From JAAYAN01 sp964437215 (GTDB lineage: Bacteria > Bacteroidota > Ignavibacteria > Ignavibacteriales > Melioribacteraceae), in assembly GCA_964437215.1 (NCBI GenBank), contig CAYTFZ010000056.1, forward strand, positions 1-16,951: a stretch of DNA of 16,951 bases, in the 5' to 3' direction. The translations under genes and the position numbers were made by a program. Positions 1 through 6,873 of this stretch are shown here, piece after piece. Position 1 is the first letter of the stretch. Each line of letters starts with the position of its first letter. A model generated the notes under the pieces. The model did no database searches, was not told where the DNA came from, and worked only from the letters and a program-made list of their open reading frames with translations.

Positions 1-57
1 ATTTTTACCGATAAAATCCTGCTGATCGCCGATAATGTTTTTAATAAATTAAAATAA
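1..57 (+). CDS. 3' end of an upstream gene (partial)
   Basis: Frame 1 is open from the first base and ends at TAA (55-57); the other two forward frames close within 24 bases. The 18 residues end ...ADNVFNKLK, a plausible amphipathic C-terminus. This is too short to assign a family. It could also be chance, since any AT-rich stretch may stay open this long. The 48 bases that follow hold no gene and carry the ribosome binding site of the next gene. Confidence 0.35.
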   Translation: MFTDKILLIADNVFNKLK

Positions 58-105
58 GCAGTTATGTTTACATCAGAAATTATAATTAAATCTTTGAGGT
101 AAACA

Positions 106-798
106 ATGAATTCACAAAAACTTCATCCGCGAATGCTTGTAGGACTGTTTTTCATATTCCTTGGCATTTTATTTTTGCTGGATAACTATTACAATTTCGG
201 CATTGATATTTTGGGCGATATTATCAACTGGAAAAATATTCTTATTGCAGCCGGAACAGTTATTCTTGTAGCAAAATCCCACAAAACTCCCGGTTTTGTT
301 TTGATAGGCATAGGTTTATGGGGTTATTTTCCTGACTTTTGGCCGCTTCTTCTTATTCTGTTAGGAATTTCAATAATTTTAAGAAATAAGCCTCCAAAGG
401 ATGATGATGATAAATCTTTCTTCCATTTTAACAGTAATCCCGAAAAAGTTGATAAAAACAAAATTGACGATGCATCGATTTTTGGCGGAGGAACAAAAGT
501 GGTGATTTCCGATGCTTTTACCGGCGGGAAAATTACATCAATATTCGGCGGTTCGGAAATAGATCTAACTCAATGCAAGCTGGCTCCCGGAGATAATTAT
601 CTTGATATTCTTGCAGTATTCGGCGGCTCAACGCTTATAATTCCTCCCGATTGGAAAGTTGTAGTTGATGTTCTGCCAATTTTCGGAGGTTTTTCGGATG
701 ACAGAAAAAAATATGCAAATATGGTTCAGCCGGATGACAGAATTTTGTATGTAAAAGGAATTGTAATTTTCGGCGGCGGCGAACTTAAAAGCTATTGA
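106..798 (+). CDS. LiaF-like membrane protein of a two-component operon
   Basis: A 230-residue membrane protein. Hydrophobic segments lie at about 11-26, 43-57 and 62-93, followed by an acidic linker (DDDD at 99-102) and a soluble C-terminal half. That half has five [IV]FGG motifs at residues 125-128, 146-149, 171-174, 192-195 and 221-224, separated by strand-like runs. This is the pattern of the LiaF C-terminal (cell wall-active antibiotics response) domain, a repetitive beta fold. In Firmicutes, LiaF restrains its partner histidine kinase under envelope stress. Here the gene is directly followed by a LytS-type kinase and a LytTR regulator, which supports a regulator role inferred from context. 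The start ATG has GAGG (96-99) upstream. The gene lies 12 bp from the kinase, so one transcript is likely. The N-terminus is DUF5668-like. The family call is good; the signal sensed is unknown. Confidence 0.8.
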   Translation: MNSQKLHPRMLVGLFFIFLGILFLLDNYYNFGIDILGDIINWKNILIAAGTVILVAKSHKTPGFVLIGIGLWGYFPDFWPLLLILLGISIILRNKPPKDDDDKSFFHFNSNPEKVDKNKIDDASIFGGGTKVVISDAFTGGKITSIFGGSEIDLTQCKLAPGDNYLDILAVFGGSTLIIPPDWKVVVDVLPIFGGFSDDRKKYANMVQPDDRILYVKGIVIFGGGELKSY

Positions 799-810
799 CA
801 GGAAGAATTA

Positions 811-1881
811 ATGTATAATCCGTTTTTAAAAAACAGAAAAATACTTATAAGTTATCTTTTTATATGGTTAATAATAATTGCAGCTCATTCTGCTGTTCAG
901 TATTTTTTATTCAATACCGGTTTGTCCGAGTCGGTTACGGATAGTATTGTTTTCAATCTTTTGTATTTGGGAATCGGATTAAGTTTATGGTATCCGGCCC
1001 GTTTTATCACATTCGAAAATTATGCGCCGGTAAAAGTTATAACAAATCATATTGTATCAGCTCTTGTTACATCGGGCATCTGGATTTTTACCGGATACAG
1101 CATTTTAAGTCTGTTCTTTGAAAATAATGAAAAGTATATGCTGTACCTTAAAGATTCCCTGATTTACCGGTTTGCGGAAGGATTGGTTTTCTATCTTGCA
1201 ATAACAATAATAAATTACTTGATAATATATTACACAAATTTCCGCGAAAAAACATTAAAAGAAGCAGAATTAAAAGCTCTTGTTAAGGAAGCCGAACTGA
1301 GGTCTTTGAAATATCAGATTAATCCGCATTTTATATTTAACAGTCTTAATTCAATCAGTTCGCTAACAACAACAAATCCCGAAAAAGCTCAGGAAATGAC
1401 TATAAAATTATCTTCATTTATGCGAAGCACGCTTGCCAAAAACGAAAACTATATGAGCAGTTTGAAAAACGAAATTGCAAATGCTAAATTATATATGGAT
1501 ATTGAAAAAGTAAGATTTGAAGATAAATTCGAGTTTACGGAAGAGTTATCGGAAGAATGCCAATCGCTGCAAATACCTGCTATGATTTTGCAGCCTCTTT
1601 TTGAAAATGCAATAAAACACGGCGTTTACGAAAGTCTGGAAAAAGTTTTTATAAAACTTGCCTGTAAAAAAGAAGGAGAATATCTTGTTATAATGGTTGA
1701 AAATAACTTTGATCCTTCATCGGTTCCTCAAAAAGGGGAGGGCATCGGGCTTGTTAATATTAAAACGCGGATGAGCCTTGTTTATAAACAGGATAATTTA
1801 TTGACTTATTCGAAAAGCAGGAATATTTTTACTGTTAAGCTATTTATTCCATTACCTGAAAAAGGGGAAAAAAATGAGTGA
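811..1881 (+). CDS. LytS-type sensor histidine kinase
   Basis: A 356-residue integral membrane kinase. About four membrane segments (11-34, 44-62, 78-102, 118-141) precede a short coiled coil (145-167) and a His_kinase domain of the LytS/YehU class. The phosphoacceptor is H173 in QINPHFIFNSLN. The ATP-binding domain shows the N-box LQPLFENAIKHG (260-271, N266) and the G-box KGEGIGLVNIKTR (308-320). There is no separate periplasmic sensor domain, so the signal is probably sensed in the membrane or passed on by the LiaF-like neighbour. The ribosome binding site is AGGAAG at 800-805. The last 8 bases overlap the start of the response regulator gene, so the two are translationally coupled and form one sensor-regulator pair. 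Activity should be phosphotransfer from H173 to D57 of the next protein. Confidence 0.92.
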   Translation: MYNPFLKNRKILISYLFIWLIIIAAHSAVQYFLFNTGLSESVTDSIVFNLLYLGIGLSLWYPARFITFENYAPVKVITNHIVSALVTSGIWIFTGYSILSLFFENNEKYMLYLKDSLIYRFAEGLVFYLAITIINYLIIYYTNFREKTLKEAELKALVKEAELRSLKYQINPHFIFNSLNSISSLTTTNPEKAQEMTIKLSSFMRSTLAKNENYMSSLKNEIANAKLYMDIEKVRFEDKFEFTEELSEECQSLQIPAMILQPLFENAIKHGVYESLEKVFIKLACKKEGEYLVIMVENNFDPSSVPQKGEGIGLVNIKTRMSLVYKQDNLLTYSKSRNIFTVKLFIPLPEKGEKNE

Positions 1882-2626
1882 AAAAATAAAAACTCTAATT
1901 ATTGATGACGAAAAACTTGCTCGTGATATTATAAAAAACTATTTAGGAAATCACAGCGAATTTGAACTTTCGGGCGAATGCAGCAACGGGTTTGAAGCCT
2001 TAAAACAAATTCAGGAAATAAAACCGGATATAATTTTTCTGGATATCCAGATGCCGAAAATAAATGGATTTGAATTACTTGAAATTTTAGATGAACCTCC
2101 CGTAATAATTTTTACTACAGCTTTCGATCAGTATGCCCTTAAAGCTTTTGAAGTGAATGCTACGGATTATCTTCTTAAACCGTTTTCGCGCGAAAGATTC
2201 AGCGAAGCTGTTGAAAAAGCAAAATTACATCTTAAGAGTAAGAGCGAGTATCTTTCCAAATTATCAGCTTTATCGAACGAAGTAAAAGGAAACGCAGAAT
2301 ATATCAATCGTATAATTGTAAAAAAAAATCAAAATGTAATCATTATTCCGGTAGAAGATGTAAACTATATTGAAGCGCAGGATGATTACGTAATGATACA
2401 TTGTTCTACCGGAAAACACCTTAAACAGAAGACGATGAAGTCATTCGAAAATCTTCTTGACCCGAAGGAATTTTTAAGAATACACAGGTCTTTTTTGGTA
2501 AACATTTCCAGTATAAATAAATTAGAACCGGCGGAAAAAGATAATTATCTGGTAAGATTAAAGGATGGTACATCGCTTCCGGTCAGCAAATCCGGTTATT
2601 CCAAAATTAAAGAAATTATGAATTAA
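1874..2626 (+). CDS. LytTR-family response regulator
   Basis: A 250-residue DNA-binding regulator. The receiver domain (about 5-120) has the acidic pair D11/D12, phosphoacceptor D57 (IIFLDIQMP), T81/T82 and K102 (LLKPF). The C-terminal LytTR domain (about 145-250) includes VEDVNYIEAQDDYVMIH and FLRIHRSFLVN, motifs typical of AlgR/AgrA/LytR regulators, which bind DNA through beta strands. The start overlaps the kinase stop by 8 bp (1874-1881), with a GGGG tract just upstream as a weak ribosome binding site. It is the output of the kinase at 811-1881. Its targets cannot be read from this window; autoregulation of the operon is possible but I see no clear paired LytTR operator before 106. Confidence 0.93.
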   Translation: MSEKIKTLIIDDEKLARDIIKNYLGNHSEFELSGECSNGFEALKQIQEIKPDIIFLDIQMPKINGFELLEILDEPPVIIFTTAFDQYALKAFEVNATDYLLKPFSRERFSEAVEKAKLHLKSKSEYLSKLSALSNEVKGNAEYINRIIVKKNQNVIIIPVEDVNYIEAQDDYVMIHCSTGKHLKQKTMKSFENLLDPKEFLRIHRSFLVNISSINKLEPAEKDNYLVRLKDGTSLPVSKSGYSKIKEIMN

Positions 2627-2691
2627 GAAGCCGGGATATTATTTTTTCACAAAAAAGCGGCAAATCAATAGGATATTTGATGATTTAAAAA

Positions 2692-2916
2692 TCAATTAGC
2701 AAGATCAAGAAGTCTTTTTATTGTTCGTAATCCGTTTTTAACTTTAATAATAATATTATCGATACTTTCCACTGTGTCCGAAACGTTTCTTATATTTTTC
2801 TCAACAAGGTAAGTTATGCTGTTATTTCCGGATAAAAGCATTTCCGAATCGGAATAAATCTTTATAGAAATTGCCAGAATTATTACTATTAAAAATACTT
2901 TAAAATATGATTTCAT
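2692..2916 (-). CDS. Small putative membrane protein (doubtful)
   Basis: A 74-residue ORF with a hydrophobic N-terminus (about 5-20, ending before YSDSE) and a basic, amphipathic C-terminal half (KNGLRTIKRLLDLAN). It would be anchored in the membrane with a short helical tail, or be a secreted peptide. No family is recognised. It lies between the convergent ends of the LytTR gene and the paraslipin gene, just past the paraslipin terminator, so it needs its own promoter or read-through. The ribosome binding site is weak (GAG close to the ATG). It may be real, because no gene overlaps it on the other strand and its composition looks protein-like, but it could be chance. Confidence 0.4.
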   Translation of the reverse strand: MKSYFKVFLIVIILAISIKIYSDSEMLLSGNNSITYLVEKNIRNVSDTVESIDNIIIKVKNGLRTIKRLLDLAN

Positions 2917-2933
2917 AACTCAAATATAAAAAT

Positions 2934-2954
2934 CGGCAGCATAAAGCGCTGCCG
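2934..2954 (-). terminator. Rho-independent terminator of the nfeD-paraslipin operon
   Basis: A perfect 7-bp stem, CGGCAGC (2934-2940) with GCTGCCG (2948-2954), encloses a 7-base loop. Read on the minus strand it is followed by ATTTTTAT. It sits 8 bases past the paraslipin stop codon and so ends that transcript. Confidence 0.8.
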
Positions 2955-2962
2955 TTAATTTA

Positions 2963-3886
2963 TTACTTCTTTTCCTGATCTTTAATAATTGTCATTGCGG
3001 TTGCAATCATTCCGGAAATATCTGAAAGGTTGCTTGGAATAATTACAGAATTGTTTGTTTTAGCAAGGTTGCCGAAAGCGCCAACATACTGTTCTGCAAT
3101 TCTCAAGTTTACTGCATTCATTCCGCCTTTTTCATTTATTGCTGTAGCAATTTCACGAATTCCTTTTGCAGTTGCAAATGCAACACGTTCAATTTCCTGT
3201 CCGCGTCCTTCAGCTTCATTAATTCGCTTCATCTTCTCGCCTTCCGATCTGGCAATCATCTCTTGTTTATCACCTTCGGCGCGGTTTATTTTTGCTTGTT
3301 TGTCGCCTTCCGATTCTGCAATCAACGCTCTTTTTTCACGTTCTGCGCGCATTTGTTTTTCCATTGCATCTTTAATACTTTGCGGCGGAACAATATTTTT
3401 CACTTCATATCTTGTTACTTTAACTCCCCACGGTTCCGACGCTTTATCTACAGCTTCAACAATTGCAACGTTTATAGCTTCGCGTTCTTCAAAAGTTTTA
3501 TCAAGTTCAAGCTTTCCCATAACGCTTCGCATTGTGGTTTGGGCTAACTGGGTTGATGCAAACTGGTAGTTGTTAATTCCATAAGAAGCTTTCATAGGGT
3601 CGATAACCTGAATATATAAAATTCCATCTACTTCAACAGAAATATTATCTCTTGTTATACACATTTGCGAAGGAACATCCAAAGCCTGCTCTTTAAGTGA
3701 ATGTTTATAAGCAATTTTGTCAACAAACGGAACAAGAATATGAAAACCGGCTTCAAGTGTAGCATTGTATTTCCCTAGCCTTTCAACAATAAATGCAGAT
3801 CTTTGAGGAACAGTACGTATTGTTTTCATAAAAACGATAAACGCAAAGAAAATTAATCCTATTAGAATCAGTGTAAATGGATCCAT
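2963..3886 (-). CDS. Paraslipin / SPFH (stomatin, band 7) protein, QmcA-like
   Basis: A 307-residue membrane-anchored SPFH protein, close to the length of E. coli QmcA. One N-terminal membrane segment (about 5-21) is followed by the SPFH domain (about 24-185, with VPQRSAFIVERLGKY and GFHILVPFVDKIAYK). Next comes an alanine/glutamate-rich coiled coil (about 185-240) with repeats such as ESEGDKQ, RAEGDKQ, RSEGEK and EAEGRGQ. The conserved C-terminal region (about 255-300) is involved in oligomerisation in this family. SPFH proteins build large cages or microdomains in the cytoplasmic membrane and modulate proteases such as FtsH. The start has AGGAGAT upstream on the minus strand. It follows the nfeD gene by 40 bp on the same transcript, the usual NfeD/paraslipin pairing (ybbJ-qmcA in E. 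coli). Confidence 0.92.
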   Translation of the reverse strand: MDPFTLILIGLIFFAFIVFMKTIRTVPQRSAFIVERLGKYNATLEAGFHILVPFVDKIAYKHSLKEQALDVPSQMCITRDNISVEVDGILYIQVIDPMKASYGINNYQFASTQLAQTTMRSVMGKLELDKTFEEREAINVAIVEAVDKASEPWGVKVTRYEVKNIVPPQSIKDAMEKQMRAEREKRALIAESEGDKQAKINRAEGDKQEMIARSEGEKMKRINEAEGRGQEIERVAFATAKGIREIATAINEKGGMNAVNLRIAEQYVGAFGNLAKTNNSVIIPSNLSDISGMIATAMTIIKDQEKK

Positions 3887-3926
3887 TTTTATCTCCTGTT
3901 TAATTTCAAATTAATTGTTTCTTTTA

Positions 3927-4373
3927 TTAAATCTGTTTTACTTTTAGTGTTAGTCCGCTTTTACCAATTATTTGCACAAGCGAACCGTTTTGAATTTCAG
4001 AATCTGCTTCTGCACTCCAATTTGTTCCGTGCAATTCAACTTTACCTTTGTTTGGAGGCGCAATTGTCTGCACAACAGAAGCTCTTTCACCAATAAAGTC
4101 ATCAGTGTTTTCGCCAACGCTTGTTTCAGTTTTCTTTTTCCCGCTAAAAAACGAACTGACATATTTACGCAGAGACACGAGAAATATGACTGAAGAAGCT
4201 ATAAATATTAATAATTGAATATCTAATGACATTGGAAAAATAAGAGTTAAAAGTGCAACCGTCCATGCTCCGGCGCCAAAAAATCCAATTACAAAACCGG
4301 GAACTCCTAATTCTGCAATAAACAGAAACAATCCAATTGCAAACCAAATTACCGCCGGATGAGACCAATCCAT
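3927..4373 (-). CDS. NfeD-family membrane protein, partner of paraslipin
   Basis: A 148-residue short NfeD (NfeD1b/YbbJ type). It has three hydrophobic segments (about 8-27, 30-48 and 52-68) and a C-terminal OB-fold domain (about 91-148) starting GERASVVQTI and ending with SGLTLKVKQI. The short form lacks the serine-protease domain of long NfeD. The frame is open back to an ATG at 4418, but the ATG at 4371-4373 is preferred: AAAGGAG sits 5 bases upstream, and the protein then begins MDWSHPAV directly before the first membrane segment. NfeD proteins are thought to work with the neighbouring SPFH protein, probably helping its assembly or membrane placement. It is the first gene of the two-gene minus-strand operon. 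Confidence 0.9.
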   Translation of the reverse strand: MDWSHPAVIWFAIGLFLFIAELGVPGFVIGFFGAGAWTVALLTLIFPMSLDIQLLIFIASSVIFLVSLRKYVSSFFSGKKKTETSVGENTDDFIGERASVVQTIAPPNKGKVELHGTNWSAEADSEIQNGSLVQIIGKSGLTLKVKQI

Positions 4374-4828
4374 AAATACTCCTTTTACCTTTATGACAAT
4401 TAAATTTTTAAGCTGCATAAAACTTACAAAGAATAAAAATCTGATACAATCTGAATTCTAACAGAAAACATAAATATAAGTTTATAAAAATTCTCAGTAA
4501 TTCTTAGGATTGTTTATATAGTTATGTATACTGATAAATACCCTGAAAATTATTATGTTAAACGTGAACAATAATTAAATAAATTAGTATAATTAATTAA
4601 AAAACCAAAATAGCGTAAAAATTTATATCACAAATCGAGAAATATTTATCAAATTAACTTGCCAGCAATAATAAAAATTTCATATTTTTGCAAAGGAATT
4701 TTTTTTAAGAACATTCCATAAGCAGCCTCACATTAGAGATAACATCATAAAAACCAAGCTGCAGTAAAAAAAAGTATATTTGAAATAAAAATCAAAAATA
4801 AATAAAATAAAACCAGAGGAGGTTTACA
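4374..4828. other. AT-rich intergenic region between divergent nfeD and pckG
   Basis: 455 bases without a supportable gene. Both flanking genes are transcribed away from it, so it must hold both promoters. All frames are broken by many stops, and base content is strongly A+T. I see one candidate Bacteroidota-type promoter facing pckG (4659-4690). I found no convincing promoter of that type for nfeD: CAAAGAATA at 4427-4435 is one base off spacing. No riboswitch or tRNA-like fold was recognised. Confidence 0.6.
4659..4690 (+). promoter_or_regulatory. Candidate Bacteroidota -33/-7 promoter for pckG
   Basis: TTG (4659-4661) and TATTTTTG (4683-4690) are separated by 21 bases and match the known Bacteroidota pattern TTG-N17-23-TAnnTTTG. 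Transcription would start near 4697, leaving a leader of about 130 bases before the ATG. A second TATATTTG at 4775-4782 lacks an upstream TTG. In DNA this AT-rich such matches can occur by chance. Confidence 0.35.
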
Positions 4829-6616
4829 ATGTCTGTGGAAATTAAACACGCAAGACTTAAAAAATGGATAGATGAAATAGCTGCTATGGTTCAGCCGGAA
4901 AACATCTACGTTTGCGACGGTTCAAAACAGGAATACGACACCTTGATGAAAAAAATGGTTGATGCAGGAATGGCTACTCCGCTTGCAAAAAGACCAAACA
5001 GTTTTCTGTTTAGATCCGACCCAAGCGACGTTGCACGTGTTGAAGACAGAACTTATATTAGCACTACCAATCAGATTGATGCCGGTCCAACAAATAATTG
5101 GATGGCTCCAGCAGAATTGAAAGAAACAATGAAAGGCTTATATAATGGCTGTATGAAAGGAAGAACAATGTATGTTATTCCTTTTTCAATGGGACCTGTG
5201 GGTTCTCCTATTGCCAAAATCGGTATTGAACTTACAGACAGCCCGTATGTTGTGTGCAATATGCACATAATGACCCGTGTTGGTACGAAAGTGCTTGATG
5301 TTTTAGGAACAGACGGCGAATTTATTCCTTGTATGCATTCAATAGGTGCTCCGCTTGAACCAGGTCAGAAAGACAGCACTTGGCCATGTGCTCCGATTGA
5401 AAAGAAATATATCAGCCACTTCCCGGAAGAAGATTTAATTTGGTCTTATGGTTCAGGATATGGCGGAAATGCTTTATTAGGAAAAAAATGCCTTGCTTTA
5501 AGAATTGCTTCTGCAATGGCTAAAAGAGAAGGATGGATGGCTGAACATATGCTTATCCTTCGTCTTACTAATCCTGAAGGAAAGAAATTCCACATTGCTG
5601 CCGCTTTCCCGTCTGCTTGCGGAAAAACAAATTTGGCAATGGTTATGCCTACAATACAGGGTTGGAAAGCTGAATGTATAGGAGATGATATTGCTTGGAT
5701 GAAAATTGGTGCTGACGGAAGATTATATGCAATTAACCCAGAAGCTGGATTTTTCGGAGTTGCTCCTGGTACAGCATATTATTCAAATCCTATGGCAATG
5801 GATACAATTAAAGAAAATGTTATTTATACAAACTGTGCTCTTACAGATGATAGTGATATTTGGTGGGAAGGTATGGATGGTGATAAACCTGCTCACGCTA
5901 TCGATTGGAAAGGTAAAGATTGGACACCTGCCAACGGTACTGATGCTGCCCATCCAAATGCTCGCTTTACAGCTCCTGCCGGTCAGTGCCCGGTTATCTG
6001 CCCTGATTGGGAAGATCCTAACGGAGTAGCGATTGATATATTCATTTTCGGAGGAAGAAGAGCTTCAACTGTTCCTTTGGTAACAGAAGCTTATGATTGG
6101 GATCATGGTGTTTTTATGGGTGCAACAGTTGCTTCCGAAACAACAGCAGCAAATATCGGTTCTGTTGGAAATTTAAGAAGAGATCCAATGGCTATGAAAC
6201 CTTTCTGCGGTTATAATATGGGCGATTATTTTGCTCACTGGCTCGAAATGGGCGACAGACTTGGTAAAAACGCACCGAAAGTGTTTTATGTAAACTGGTT
6301 CCGTAAAGATGAAAAAGGCAGATGGTTATGGCCAGGATTCGGTGAAAACGCAAGAGTTCTTAAATGGATGACTGAAAGAGTTGAAGGCAAAGTAAGTGCT
6401 GTTGATACAGCAATAGGACGCCTGCCGGAAATTAAAGAATTCGATACAACCGGATTGAAAATTGAAGAAGCTGATATGAAAGAGTTATTCCGTGTTGATA
6501 TTACTGCTTACAAAAATGAATTGCCGGATATCGACAAGCATTTTGCTCAGTTCGGCGACAAACTTCCTGCAAGATTGAAAACACAGCTTTCGAAATTAGC
6601 AGAAAGACTTGGTTAA
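4829..6616 (+). CDS. pckG: Phosphoenolpyruvate carboxykinase (GTP)
   Basis: A 595-residue cytosolic enzyme that interconverts oxaloacetate + GTP with PEP + CO2 + GDP, the entry to gluconeogenesis or, in reverse, an anaplerotic step. Aligned by spacing with vertebrate GTP-PEPCK, the Mn2+ ligands are K220, H240 and D287. The P-loop is FPSACGKTN (260-268), with the family's reactive cysteine C264 and catalytic K266/T267. FGGRRASTVPLV, followed by the TEAYDWDHG segment, and NWFRKDEKGRWLWPGFGEN further mark the GTP class, not the ATP class. Length is normal. The start is clear: AGAGGAGGT lies 7 bases before the ATG. The gene is monocistronic, with a long AT-rich leader region upstream and a strong terminator right after the stop. 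No damage seen. Confidence 0.98.
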   Translation: MSVEIKHARLKKWIDEIAAMVQPENIYVCDGSKQEYDTLMKKMVDAGMATPLAKRPNSFLFRSDPSDVARVEDRTYISTTNQIDAGPTNNWMAPAELKETMKGLYNGCMKGRTMYVIPFSMGPVGSPIAKIGIELTDSPYVVCNMHIMTRVGTKVLDVLGTDGEFIPCMHSIGAPLEPGQKDSTWPCAPIEKKYISHFPEEDLIWSYGSGYGGNALLGKKCLALRIASAMAKREGWMAEHMLILRLTNPEGKKFHIAAAFPSACGKTNLAMVMPTIQGWKAECIGDDIAWMKIGADGRLYAINPEAGFFGVAPGTAYYSNPMAMDTIKENVIYTNCALTDDSDIWWEGMDGDKPAHAIDWKGKDWTPANGTDAAHPNARFTAPAGQCPVICPDWEDPNGVAIDIFIFGGRRASTVPLVTEAYDWDHGVFMGATVASETTAANIGSVGNLRRDPMAMKPFCGYNMGDYFAHWLEMGDRLGKNAPKVFYVNWFRKDEKGRWLWPGFGENARVLKWMTERVEGKVSAVDTAIGRLPEIKEFDTTGLKIEEADMKELFRVDITAYKNELPDIDKHFAQFGDKLPARLKTQLSKLAERLG

Positions 6617-6621
6617 TTATT

Positions 6622-6656
6622 ATAAAGAAGACAGGTTCGCCTGTCTTCTTTATTTT
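6622..6656 (+). terminator. Strong rho-independent terminator of pckG
   Basis: A perfect 14-bp inverted repeat, ATAAAGAAGACAGG (6622-6635) with its complement (6640-6653), closes on a TTCG tetraloop (6636-6639) and runs into a short T-rich tail. It starts 5 bases after the pckG stop. UUCG loops are unusually stable, so termination should be efficient and hppA is expected to need its own promoter. Confidence 0.92.
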
Positions 6657-6873
6657 ATATCCAATCAATAATTGAATCATCATAAAAAGTTTAAAATCTC
6701 CTTCCTGCAATAGCAATAGCCATTCTGTATTCATTTTGCTTGAAATTATAAAAATAGATTAGTAAGTTGTGCCGAGTATTTACATTATTATGAATTGCTG
6801 ATTTTTCATAAATAATTTAACTAATCAAGTGTACTTATAAATAACCTATAATTAACAGTAACTGGAGATATAT

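Noticed and set aside
3030..3569. 179-codon plus-strand frame
   Set aside because: It lies wholly antisense to the well-supported paraslipin gene and has no domain or ribosome binding site; it is a shadow of the coiled-coil codon pattern.
6501..6734. 77-codon minus-strand frame over the pckG end
   Set aside because: It runs through the pckG coding end and its terminator hairpin, so it is not a credible gene.
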